A DNA stretch of 64,000 nucleotides, taken from NCBI GenBank assembly GCA_018992685.1, contig JACVGT010000031.1, positions 1 through 64,000 on the forward strand, written 5' to 3'. The position numbers and the translations under genes are program-made. Shown here piece by piece: positions 1 through 7,754 of the stretch. This DNA comes from Theionarchaea archaeon. GTDB taxonomy: Archaea; Methanobacteriota_B; Thermococci; Methanofastidiosales; SZ-28-30. A model generated the notes under the pieces. It did no database searches and was not told the DNA's origin. It saw only the letters and a list, made by a program, of their open reading frames with translations. Within the stretch, counting starts at the first letter, position 1; every line of letters begins with the position of its first letter.

Positions 1-71
1 GCTTCTGTCACTGTGAGGTGTTCTTCCTCTGGCAGTTGGAGTAATTTCCATCGTTCTGTTACCACGTCCAA
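1..71 (-). CDS. Transposase, 5' end only (cut by window edge)
   Basis: The leftward frame starts at a TTG at 71 with a GGTGAT ribosome-binding site a few bases upstream; a GTG at 65 is the alternative start. The 23 visible residues begin MDVVTERWKLLQLPEEE and continue HLTVTE. This resembles the N-terminus of IS481-type transposases, where a short lead is followed by the first helix of a helix-turn-helix domain. The catalytic DDE region is not in the window, so activity cannot be judged. Confidence 0.5.
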   Translation of the reverse strand, partial: MDVVTERWKLLQLPEEEHLTVTE

Positions 72-141
72 TGGGATCACCTTCTGCCAAAGTGTTACCC
101 ATGTCTCTACTTACTTTTGTTACCCATGTCCCTACTTATTA
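1..141 (-). mobile_element. End of an IS481/IS21-like insertion sequence
   Basis: Two direct repeats, at 93-114 and 119-141, share the core GTTACCCATGTC followed by (T/C)CTACTTA. Tandem subterminal repeats of this kind are typical of the ends of IS481 and IS21 family elements. The 5' end of a transposase-like reading frame points leftwards out of the window immediately inside the repeats, as expected. The rest of the element lies outside the window, so the family assignment is by end pattern and a 23-residue N-terminus only. Confidence 0.6.
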
Positions 142-203
142 CAGATTGGTCTTGAGGAAAAGATTTATATAAGTCAAGGGTATCCTCAGTAAGAGGTGAT
201 TCC

Positions 204-454
204 GTGAAGGCAAGAGAATCCGTAATGACGGAAGCGATGGAAGAAGCATTCATGTTCTTGAGTGACCCTGTCCGTCAGTATATGGATTGCTTCGTACCCT
301 ACTGAGACCAGAATGGTGACGATTTAGGCAGTTCATCGCAAATTCGTGGCTTACTGATGCACGTGCTTCTGATTTCAAGGTTGAAGAATCTCTCGTTCGC
401 AAGCTGGAGGAGGTCTTGACACCTGCAGGCCTCCCCCTTGCTATTTCTGACTGA
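204..454 (+). pseudogene. Broken gene remnant next to the IS end
   Basis: A TATA box (tttatata, 164-171) and a GAGGTGAT ribosome-binding site precede a GTG at 204, but the frame stops at 305 after 33 codons. A second coding-like frame opens after 319 and runs to a TGA at 454 (contains the segment SWLTDARASDFKVEESLV). The two parts are in different frames, so this looks like one gene split by a frameshift and truncated. No family is recognised. Its position beside the insertion sequence suggests element-associated decay, which is inference. Confidence 0.4.
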
Positions 455-505
455 GATTTTGTGGTTATCAAGGATTGCTCTGGGAGGATAGAAGACACAG
501 GTAGA

Positions 506-1930
506 TCAGGACCATCGTCCTGAATCAGGTTGCTGAAGGAGTCTCAGACACAGGAGGCGTCCTTGTGCCAAAGAGACTGCGAAGCCAGCAGGATTGGAAT
601 TTCTGGACAAAACTAGAATGTAGAGGACAACCCAGCTATCATGAGGACGTCCTGTGGCACTGACGAGCCCTCTGTCTGCCAAAGGCTCTGTGAAAGTCAG
701 CTCATGGACATTTGTCGATGTAGGTGGTATGCCTGTGAATGTTCTTTTCATCAGTCTACCAGAAGGATAACTGTCTCGTAGCACATTGCTCGCAGCGTTC
801 TCAAGGTCAAACTCAATCAAGACCGTTTTCTCGTGACCCCGCCCCATGCGCATCTTAGCCACTATGGTCTTTCCATCAGGGCCCACATCGAAATCCCCCA
901 GTCCAATTCCTCCTTCAATGGCAGTGTACTCAGGCGTGCCGGGGCGATTGAATCCGGAGAGCTGGCGCTTTCCCGAACCATCAGAATTCATAATCCAGTA
1001 CTCGAACTTAGGTGGATTCTCCATTATATCCTGAAGGTTCCCTCCTTTTACTTGGGGAATTCCCTGGGAAGATACCCACATGATTCTTCCATCTGGTGTG
1101 AAATGAGCGTGCTCATCCCATTCATCATTGTCTGTTAGCTTGTGGGTGATCCCTGTCTCCACATTCATGACGTATATCTCAAAATCATAGTAGTATTTCC
1201 CTTCCTCAATTCCAGAAAAGAGTATGTTCTTGCCATCAGGTGAGAATCCGTGTACCTCGTACAACTGAAGATCAAGGGGCCTCATGGTTTCCACATTCGT
1301 TATGTGCGGTTCTCCGCTCTCGGTAACAAGATCTGCCAGGCGAATTTCCCAGGTGCCGATATCCGATACCGGGCTGATCACTTCACTCCACAGCAGCTTC
1401 TTCCCGGTTGGTGAAATCTGAGGATGCAGTGTTCCGAACCTGTCTCCAACATGCGTGAGCTGCCAGAAGGCAGTACCATCACTAGTCATGATCCACAGGT
1501 TATTGTTAATGCCCACCCCTGGACTGGCAATGTATGATCCAACAGCTGTTGGAGGAAGCCCCTGGAGTTCAGGGTCTTGAGCCTGGAAGACAATGTACTC
1601 ACCCGAAGGGTGCCATACGGGGTTTCCATTATGAAGCTCAGGTATGTTCCCACCACAGGTCAGACACTCAGCGTGAGACCCATCAAGGTTCATGACGTAG
1701 ACATCAAAAAGACTGTCAGTCCCCGACCTGTCAAATGCAATGCGATCTTCACCGTGCAGCCAGCTTACCCGGCCTCCCCATTCCTGAAGGACAGTGACAG
1801 TTTTTACCGCAGTCCCGGGCTCAGATGAAGATCCTTCTGATTTTCTAGCTTGCTGAAGACAGCCTGTACCACATACGATGACAATCACTAAGATACACAA
1901 TCTTCTTCCCGATTTTGAATTGTGAACCAT
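506..1930 (-). CDS. TolB-like beta-propeller lipoprotein (PD40 repeats)
   Basis: A 474-residue exported protein. The N-terminus has a basic stretch, a hydrophobic segment and a lipobox-like GTGC with Cys24, so it is probably lipid-anchored outside the membrane. The body carries repeated WD40-like PD40 motifs of the form SPDGK followed by hydrophobic residues (ISPTGKKLLW, FSPDGKNILF, FTPDGRIMWV, GPDGKTIVA), predicting a beta-propeller. Such proteins bind peptides, proteins or glycans; the ligand is unknown. The last 70 or so residues lose the repeat pattern and may be a read-through tail after an altered stop. It is transcribed away from the ZIP gene's end and is followed by the IS remnant region. 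Confidence 0.8.
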   Translation of the reverse strand: MVHNSKSGRRLCILVIVIVCGTGCLQQARKSEGSSSEPGTAVKTVTVLQEWGGRVSWLHGEDRIAFDRSGTDSLFDVYVMNLDGSHAECLTCGGNIPELHNGNPVWHPSGEYIVFQAQDPELQGLPPTAVGSYIASPGVGINNNLWIMTSDGTAFWQLTHVGDRFGTLHPQISPTGKKLLWSEVISPVSDIGTWEIRLADLVTESGEPHITNVETMRPLDLQLYEVHGFSPDGKNILFSGIEEGKYYYDFEIYVMNVETGITHKLTDNDEWDEHAHFTPDGRIMWVSSQGIPQVKGGNLQDIMENPPKFEYWIMNSDGSGKRQLSGFNRPGTPEYTAIEGGIGLGDFDVGPDGKTIVAKMRMGRGHEKTVLIEFDLENAASNVLRDSYPSGRLMKRTFTGIPPTSTNVHELTFTEPLADRGLVSATGRPHDSWVVLYILVLSRNSNPAGFAVSLAQGRLLCLRLLQQPDSGRWS

Positions 1931-2044
1931 GGTCGTTTCATATCTTGAATACTTAAAATGGTGTCGCCACCTGAGTGCACCAACTCAAGAGAGAACACAC
2001 TGCTCTTCTGCCATCTGTTGGACTGTGAATTCTCAGAATGCAGT

Positions 2045-2830
2045 CTATAAGAGAAGCAGACTTACAGCCATGATGCCCATTCCCAGTACAATCCCCTGGA
2101 TTACTAGGTGACCGTGACCATACTGGTGGGCCAGAGGAAGCAGCTCATCTACTGAGATGTACACCATGATCCCTCCCACGAGAGCCAGCAGGCTGGCCAG
2201 CAATCCGGGTGACAGGAAGGGGAGCAAGACCACAAGCCCAACAGCAGCTCCCACAGGTTCTGCTAATCCAGAGAAGAAGGAATACAATGCTGCTTTTTGT
2301 CTGCTCTGCGTGGCATAGAAGATGGGAACAGACACTGAAATCCCCTCGGGAATATTGTGAATGGCAACAGCCACTGCAACAATGACGCCCACATTCGTGT
2401 TACTGAGAGCCATGCCGAATGTGGCGAGTCCTTCCGGGAAATTATGAATCCCGATTGCCAGGGCAGTGAGAACACCTGTTCTCATTAGCTGGTTGGATAC
2501 ATGACCCTCTCCTAACCCAGGTATTTCTGCTGGCCCCTTATACTCATGCGGGTTCTCGGCTTCAGGAATGGCCCGATCAATCACCCCGATTAAGGCAATT
2601 CCCCCAAAAAAGGTGAGAACAGCCCAGGGCTCACCTATTTCATGCACTGCGCTGGGTAGTAACTCCATAAAAGAAACATAGATCATCACACCTGCTGAGA
2701 GTCCCAGGGAAAAGGAAAGAAAGATTGTCCGGGGATTCCGTATGAAGTAGGCAATGGCACTCCCTATACCTGTGGAAAGGCCTGCTGCAGTGGTGAGAAG
2801 CAAGGCAATCATGATGTTCTGTTGATACAT
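2045..2830 (-). CDS. ZIP family divalent metal transporter (ZupT/GufA-like)
   Basis: A 261-residue integral membrane protein with eight predicted hydrophobic segments. The two signature metal-site motifs of the ZIP family are present, HNFPEG in the fourth helix and HNIPEG in the fifth. These transporters import Zn, Fe or Mn down a gradient. The frame is open for more than 400 codons, but homologues begin close to the first helix, so the ATG at 2830 with a GGTG site is preferred. An upstream ATG at 2926 has a better GAGGT site and would add 32 atypical residues. The promoter region is shared with the divergent JAMM gene; a TATA-like ttataaag lies at 2961-2969 on this strand. Confidence 0.88.
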   Translation of the reverse strand: MYQQNIMIALLLTTAAGLSTGIGSAIAYFIRNPRTIFLSFSLGLSAGVMIYVSFMELLPSAVHEIGEPWAVLTFFGGIALIGVIDRAIPEAENPHEYKGPAEIPGLGEGHVSNQLMRTGVLTALAIGIHNFPEGLATFGMALSNTNVGVIVAVAVAIHNIPEGISVSVPIFYATQSRQKAALYSFFSGLAEPVGAAVGLVVLLPFLSPGLLASLLALVGGIMVYISVDELLPLAHQYGHGHLVIQGIVLGMGIMAVSLLLL

Positions 2831-2989
2831 TGCTACACCATAGAGGCATCTATCCATAAGTAGTTTTCTGTGAATCACAGAATTCTGGTGTCCCCTGCTC
2901 GTGATATCTGTACGAACCCAGGCCATCGGTACCTCTACAGTCTTTCTTTGCAGGGCAACCTTTATAATTTTCAATAGTCCACAACGTAC

Positions 2990-3361
2990 ATGGAAGTCCA
3001 GATTGAGGATGAAACGCTGGAATTTCTCCTCCATGCGTGTAAGAGTACACATCCTGATGAATTTGCCGGGTTCTTGAGGGAACGAAAAGGAGTGATTACT
3101 GAAATCCTGCTGGTTCCTGGAACTATTTTCGGCAAGACAGGCTCTGTGGTCAACTACTGGAACCTTCCTATTGATCCCTCTGTGAGTGGGACTGCCCATT
3201 CCCATCCTTCTGCAAATGTTACTCCCTCTCCCAGTGATTTGCGGTTCTTCTCCATCTTTGGAAAATATCATGCCATCGTGGGGTTTCCCTATGCAGAACA
3301 GAGTATCCAGTTCTATGCCAGAGATGGTAGCAGACTCGCCCACAAGGTGGTCACGTGGTGA
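2990..3361 (+). CDS. JAMM/MPN+ metalloprotease, archaeal Mov34 family
   Basis: A compact 123-residue MPN+ domain. The JAMM zinc site is complete: Glu24, His70-x-His72-Pro, then Ser80-x-x-Asp83. Family members are isopeptidases that remove ubiquitin-like (SAMP) modifiers or activate sulfur-carrier proteins in archaea; which role applies here cannot be told from sequence. A TATA box (tttataa, 2961-2967) lies about 27 nt before the ATG, so the mRNA is probably leaderless. The stop codon overlaps the start of priL, so both are translated from one message. Confidence 0.88.
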   Translation: MEVQIEDETLEFLLHACKSTHPDEFAGFLRERKGVITEILLVPGTIFGKTGSVVNYWNLPIDPSVSGTAHSHPSANVTPSPSDLRFFSIFGKYHAIVGFPYAEQSIQFYARDGSRLAHKVVTW

Positions 3362-4767
3362 AGTATGCAGAGACAGAGTGGGTCAGAAAACAATTTCTTC
3401 CTCCTGAAGAGAGAATCATGATCAATCCATTGGATCCTGTTTACAAGTCCATGCTTGAACGTGCCACCTATGAAGAAAAGGACATTATTCCAGAAATCAA
3501 GAAGAGGCTTTCTGAGATGCTCTCAGAGTCTGACGACACCAGAAGAAGCACTGTTGAACCTGAGCCTTCAAAGGAGGTCATGTACCAGCTCTTTCCCCTG
3601 GTTTCGGTGGCCAGAAAAGGTTCTCATTCCAGGGAGGCGGGATTGGCAATACGAATGGTAGTAGAACCCATAAGAGAGAGATTATGGCATGCTCTCGACA
3701 ACCAGAGGATCAGGCGTGACGTCCTCGATACTATGAAAGGTGTTTCCTCAGTGTGTACCCTCTCAGAAACAGGAGTAACCATTCCACGGGAGGACAGGTT
3801 CCGCCTGGGGTCTGAAGAAGACCATCTGCAGTATGCAATACGTTGGGTCGATGTGGCCGATACTGACCTCACCCAGCACTACCTTGTGGAAGGGTGGATT
3901 CCTTTCACCAGGTCACAGCTCATCGACGTGTATTCAGAGCTGCTCACCAAGGCCTTGAAGCGATATATAGATGAGAAAAGGGAGGAATACAGAACCCAGA
4001 ATATCAAACTCCCTTCAGTCTTCACCCGTATTCTTAACCTTATTTCTTCCGAAGTCCCTGCTGTGTCAGTGGCTCCCGTGGGGGCCGCAGATTTTGATGA
4101 GAATGCGTTTCCCCCCTGCGTGAGGGAAGCTCTCCAGGGTACCTCCTCCGGTCTGAGAAACTATGCCATCACTGTGCTTTTGACTGCCTTTCTTTCCTAT
4201 GCCAGGGTCTATCCCTCTCTGACTGCGTTTGACCAGGAAAAGAAACCTGAGCTCTCTTCCGAACAGATTGAGATTATTCTGGAGGACGTGGCTCCCCTGA
4301 TCATTGAAGCGGGGAACAAGTGCGATCCCCCTCTGTTTCAAGACCAACCCATCGAACAGGCGAATGTCTTCTACCACCTGGGATTTGGCCTGAGTGAATC
4401 GCCTTCTCCCAGAGATTTTGGCACATCGAAGTGGTACCTCCCTCCCAGTTGCGCCAAGGTTAAGCAGAATGCACCCTCCCTGTGTAAACCAGATGAGTTG
4501 TGCCTTCAGGGGATATATGCGGTGGCAGACCGCACGAGGCTGGACCAGCTCATCAGCAGCAATACAGGAGATGCGCAAAGGGTCCTGCTGGCCCTCAGAA
4601 AGACCAGGAATCCTCAGAGGATTGCGGAGGCTTCAGGTGTTGATATTGGAGAAGTGAACAGGATTTTGCACAACCTGCACAAGGATGATGTTCTTGTCCT
4701 GTTACGGGTCAAGAATCCCCTGGTCTACTACGTGAGAAAGATCAGAAGGAGAAAGAGGACGAAATGA
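3355..4767 (+). CDS. priL: DNA primase large subunit PriL with C-terminal winged helix
   Basis: A 470-residue regulatory subunit of the archaeal primase, partner of PriS, needed to start RNA/DNA primers at replication forks. The iron-sulfur C-terminal domain is clear: Cys255 in FPPC, Cys323 in NKCDPP, Cys366 in PPSC and Cys377 (Cys383 is nearby) can hold the 4Fe-4S cluster, and the segment SSGLRNYAITVLLTAFLS is characteristic. After about residue 390 an extra helix-turn-helix-like region follows (ASGVDIGEVNRILHNLHKDD), which is not part of the basic PriL fold. The start is a GTG overlapping the JAMM stop, indicating coupling. priS is not in the window. Confidence 0.9.
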   Translation: MVKYAETEWVRKQFLPPEERIMINPLDPVYKSMLERATYEEKDIIPEIKKRLSEMLSESDDTRRSTVEPEPSKEVMYQLFPLVSVARKGSHSREAGLAIRMVVEPIRERLWHALDNQRIRRDVLDTMKGVSSVCTLSETGVTIPREDRFRLGSEEDHLQYAIRWVDVADTDLTQHYLVEGWIPFTRSQLIDVYSELLTKALKRYIDEKREEYRTQNIKLPSVFTRILNLISSEVPAVSVAPVGAADFDENAFPPCVREALQGTSSGLRNYAITVLLTAFLSYARVYPSLTAFDQEKKPELSSEQIEIILEDVAPLIIEAGNKCDPPLFQDQPIEQANVFYHLGFGLSESPSPRDFGTSKWYLPPSCAKVKQNAPSLCKPDELCLQGIYAVADRTRLDQLISSNTGDAQRVLLALRKTRNPQRIAEASGVDIGEVNRILHNLHKDDVLVLLRVKNPLVYYVRKIRRRKRTK

Positions 4768-4893
4768 TGGTCACGGTTACCTCAGGATAGGTGTGCATTG
4801 ACTGTTGATTGGTGCTGGCATGGAGAGTTCGGGAAACCTTTTTAAAGCTGGAAATGACGGCCACAATCATAACACAAGAGGAGATGAAAAGCG

Positions 4894-5073
4894 TTGAAAT
4901 CGAAATATAGGGTTCACCGATTCAAGATTAGTATGGCAGAGGATCAGAGCAGGTTGGAGCAATTCCTGAACAATCTGGAAGGCGAGGTAGCAGCAATAAT
5001 TCCTAATATTGCTTTGGATATCATGTGGAAACATCGTGTGAATTTTCTGTTCATTGTGGAGAAGCTGGAATGA
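4894..5073 (+). CDS. Small conserved protein of 59 residues
   Basis: Starts at a TTG in the frame KSKYRVHRFKISMAEDQ and continues with RLEQFLNNLEGEV, ending FLFIVEKLE. This pattern (KYRVHRF, LEQFLN.LEGEV..IIPN, VNFL.IVEKL) matches a small protein I recognise as recurring in archaea and bacteria without known function. A TATA box (ttttaaa, 4839-4846) sits about 50 nt upstream and a GAGGAG sequence lies 12 nt before the start. It stands alone between priL and the next transcription unit. Confidence 0.7.
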   Translation: MKSKYRVHRFKISMAEDQSRLEQFLNNLEGEVAAIIPNIALDIMWKHRVNFLFIVEKLE

Positions 5074-5380
5074 AAGACGAAGAATAGGAGCTCCATCCCA
5101 GAAGGATCTTTCAACAGTTAATCTTTCTTGCATACCTGATACTGAAGTTCCTTTTCTGCTTTCCTGGCCTGAGATCAACCCGTCAGAAGCTCACAATGTG
5201 TCATGGCGGGAGCACGCTCGCTGATTCCTTGAGAATCTCAGCCCTGCCAACCTCCGCTCAAAGCCGTCCGAGAACTGAGTATTGAAATATTCCGAAGGTA
5301 CAAAGGCTTAAATAGAGATATTTCCACTATATCATAGAACTGCAAAGAGAATTGCGTGGCAATTAGCAGGAGGTTCCCAT
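5074..5380. other. Intergenic region with promoter
   Basis: No reading frame with coding character was found here. A TATA box (gcttaaata, 5306-5314) near the right end and an AGGAGG site at 5368-5373 serve the short frame at 5381 and the genes behind it. Confidence 0.5.
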
Positions 5381-5512
5381 ATGGAATTTGCTGGATTCGT
5401 ACTGCATACGTTTTATGGTGCAGGCGTACTTCTCGGTCTTGATAGCTGGAATCGTAGTCGTAGCGAGTCTGATTGGGCTTACACTACTTTGGTATCACTG
5501 CAAAGGAGGTGA
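5381..5512 (+). CDS. Possible 43-residue leader peptide or frameshifted N-terminus
   Basis: ATG at 5381 has a good AGGAGG site seven bases upstream and a TATA box at 5306-5314, so it is the natural first start of this transcript. The first 20 residues are hydrophobic (MEFAGFVLHTFYGAGVLLGL); the rest is not protein-like. The stop overlaps the ribosome-binding site of the ATG at 5517. In the +1-shifted frame the same DNA encodes an excellent membrane helix (VLIAGIVVVASLIGLTLLW) in frame with the next gene, so this may be the 5' part of a single gene broken by a frameshift. Confidence 0.35.
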   Translation: MEFAGFVLHTFYGAGVLLGLDSWNRSRSESDWAYTTLVSLQRR

Positions 5513-5516
5513 AAAA

Positions 5517-5909
5517 ATGACAGAAGATGAAATAGAAGCCAAAGAGGCCAATAGACGGCTCCTTGACGGCGCAGAAACCAAGGTCAGATTGGATACTGAG
5601 GCAGTACTGGTTAAACTGGATAATACGATGCGCAGGATCACTGACATACTGTTCATGGTAATTCTTGGAAGTCAGACTGAGGAAGGAAGTTCTGGCAGAG
5701 ATTTCTTAAAAGAGGAAATGGTAACCCGCGTTTCAGAAATAGGAACAGAAGAACGCAGTCTTGTACAGTCCGTTGAGGATTTGGCGAAAGCCATTCTTGG
5801 ACTGGCACGGAGTGTGTATGAGGAATCAAGTCCTTTGCAATCAGGAACCGAATACTATGCCGATTCTGGGAGACAGTCTAGAGGGCCGTATCAGGGAGAA
5901 TGCTCATGA
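5517..5909 (+). CDS. Small alpha-helical protein, possibly membrane-anchored
   Basis: The ATG at 5517 is preceded by a perfect AAGGAGGTG site. The 130-residue product is rich in Glu, Arg and Leu and looks like a long helical or coiled-coil protein (RLDTEAVLVKLDNTMRRITD). The frame stays open upstream to 5388 and there encodes a transmembrane helix followed by WYHCKGGEK, so a longer membrane-anchored form starting at ATG 5415 or by frameshift from 5381 is possible. No family is recognised. Its stop overlaps the ATG at 5906 in an ATGA arrangement. Confidence 0.55.
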   Translation: MTEDEIEAKEANRRLLDGAETKVRLDTEAVLVKLDNTMRRITDILFMVILGSQTEEGSSGRDFLKEEMVTRVSEIGTEERSLVQSVEDLAKAILGLARSVYEESSPLQSGTEYYADSGRQSRGPYQGECS

Positions 5910-6067
5910 ACACAGAAACCTGCACCATGGATTGCGTCAAGCTGTTTGCACATGAGTTCATGAAAAGACACTATCCTTCACGGGTGAATCTCAAAATCTG
6001 CAAATCGACAAAAGCCATATTAGATAATACTTACAGAGACGTTTATGACTCCACCCAGCAGCCATGA
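5906..6067 (+). CDS. Small 53-residue ORF, translationally coupled
   Basis: Begins with an ATGA overlap to the preceding gene and ends inside the following one, which starts at 6045. It contains three Cys and is basic (MNTETCTMDCVKLFAHEFMK at the start). The ATGA overlap is the main support, because that junction is used repeatedly for real gene pairs in this window. No family is recognised; it may be non-coding. Confidence 0.4.
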   Translation: MNTETCTMDCVKLFAHEFMKRHYPSRVNLKICKSTKAILDNTYRDVYDSTQQP

Positions 6068-7430
6068 AGAACGAGATGCTGAACTCATGGTTGACATTCT
6101 GGACTTTGCACGGTGTCACGGAAGGAAGATTCTGAAAGACCAGATGAAGGTCGTGGGAGGCGAGAGAATCCAGACAGTGCTGCAACGACTTCTTATTGGC
6201 GAATATCTTGAAAGAATTGAGAAAAAGGACATTCCTGTCTTTTACACACTGACCTCAAAGGGACTAAACCTGTTCGAAGAGCGTCTGACCTCCCAGCTTT
6301 CAAAAGACTCACGACAACACGTTGCTGAAACTCTTGCCAACGCAATGGCTGAACTTGAAGCAAAGCCCTGGGAAGTGATGTTTCACATCATTCACGTCAT
6401 CGGAAAAAGCAGGGGGGCCACTACTGGGGACATCGAAGAGTACTTCCATACGTATTTGCCTGAGATAAAAGGGACATCCAGGGCAAATATCTACCGGAAC
6501 ATAAAGCACCTGAGGATGAAGGGGTACATTCAATATAAGAAACGGAGTCATCTTGATCAAAATCAATACAGACTGTCAAAGAAGGGGGAGGAGATCTTTT
6601 ACATGACAAAAATTGATGCGACTCGGAACCTGCGCACAGCAGAAGAGTGGGACAGTACACTCAAGGAAGTGTTCAAAAGCGTGGCTGACCAGCAGAAGGA
6701 GGATGACAGCGCTCTTTTCTATGTTATGGAGCACAGCATCCCAGAAGGGTTGGACGTGTCCCAGATCGTCTGGGTACTCTACAACCAGGGTGCCCTCTAC
6801 GAACTGAAAAACAACCTGGATAAGGCTGAAGAGTCTTACGTGCGCATGGAAGGGATCTGTGAAGAACTTGAAGACACACGCGGAAGAATCTATGCACTGA
6901 AGGGACTGGGAAATGTATCGTTCAAGAAGGAAAAATACACAGTGGCTGAACAGTATTACAAGAGGTGCCAGAGAATTCTTCAGACTTTTCAGGATACATT
7001 GCTGCTGTCTGACGTTCTGAATAACCTGGGTTCCTGCCTCTACATGAAGGATGACGTTGACGAAGCGCTGGCCCTATTCTGTGAGGCCCTCACCTTGGCT
7101 GGGAGTGACATGTCCAGGAGAGCCTCCACGCTCTACAATGAAGGGCTATGTTTTGCCCGAAAGGAAGATCTTGATGGAGCGAGAACTGCCTGGGAGGAAA
7201 GTTTAGCCCTCTACAAAGAAATGCAGGAACCTGTAGACATGAAGAAAGTGGAATATAATATCAGGCAGATAGATAGAAAACAGAAGGGAGACTACTTGGA
7301 AAAGGCCTACAGAAGAGCCCTGGAGATGGGGACTTCGCAGGACATTGAAAGGAGCTACAGAGAACTATCCGAATTCCAGATGAATGATCTCGTGGCATTA
7401 ACTGATTCCTTACCAGAGAGTTCAACGTGA
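6045..7430 (+). CDS. Winged-helix regulator with C-terminal TPR repeats
   Basis: A 461-residue protein. Residues 10-90 and about 105-190 form two winged-helix-like regions; the second is PadR/MarR-like (GTSRANIYRNIKHLRMKGYI then LSKKGEEIF). From about 215 to 440 there are tetratricopeptide repeats, for example LYNQGALYELKNNLDKAEES, AEQYYKRCQRI and DVDEALALFCEALTLAG. Proteins with this layout couple DNA binding to protein-protein interaction and are common among archaeal regulators. It is the last gene of the short operon starting near 5381. Targets and signal are unknown. Confidence 0.8.
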   Translation: MTPPSSHEERDAELMVDILDFARCHGRKILKDQMKVVGGERIQTVLQRLLIGEYLERIEKKDIPVFYTLTSKGLNLFEERLTSQLSKDSRQHVAETLANAMAELEAKPWEVMFHIIHVIGKSRGATTGDIEEYFHTYLPEIKGTSRANIYRNIKHLRMKGYIQYKKRSHLDQNQYRLSKKGEEIFYMTKIDATRNLRTAEEWDSTLKEVFKSVADQQKEDDSALFYVMEHSIPEGLDVSQIVWVLYNQGALYELKNNLDKAEESYVRMEGICEELEDTRGRIYALKGLGNVSFKKEKYTVAEQYYKRCQRILQTFQDTLLLSDVLNNLGSCLYMKDDVDEALALFCEALTLAGSDMSRRASTLYNEGLCFARKEDLDGARTAWEESLALYKEMQEPVDMKKVEYNIRQIDRKQKGDYLEKAYRRALEMGTSQDIERSYRELSEFQMNDLVALTDSLPESST

Positions 7431-7630
7431 CATTTTTGACAGAACGACACAGAAGCCCGGTCTTCTCCGCACTGAGGGAACTCAACTGGGTTTGTAGAAT
7501 CCTAAGAAATGAGACATTTGTCAAAAATCAGGACTAATCCAAATTTAAAATACAATATATAGACTATTTCTTGATAAATTGAGAACTAATTATATCTATG
7601 CATTTAGATCCAAGTGTGAGGTGACTGAAA

Positions 7631-7726
7631 ATGTACACTATGGGCGTATTTGGTTTGCCACTTGTCCTTGGGGGAGTGACCCCTTCTGGGGGAAAACCGG
7701 GAGATGACCCTGGCAGTCCTTGCTAA
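7631..7726 (+). CDS. Possible 31-residue peptide
   Basis: ATG at 7631 follows a GAGGTG site by seven bases, and TATA-like sequences (attatatc) lie at about 7590. The product starts with a hydrophobic stretch and ends Gly/Pro-rich with a terminal Cys (PSGGKPGDDPGSPC). A run of T residues follows at 7758. A complete small transcription unit is plausible, but no homologue is known to me. Confidence 0.35.
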   Translation: MYTMGVFGLPLVLGGVTPSGGKPGDDPGSPC

Positions 7727-7754
7727 GGCAGGCACAAAGCAGAGTTACTACTTT

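Noticed and set aside
250-498. 82-codon minus-strand frame near the IS end
   Set aside because: Antisense to the broken gene remnant and without start signals.
4867-5178. 103-codon minus-strand frame opposite the small conserved protein
   Set aside because: Antisense shadow of the plus-strand frame that has recognisable conservation.
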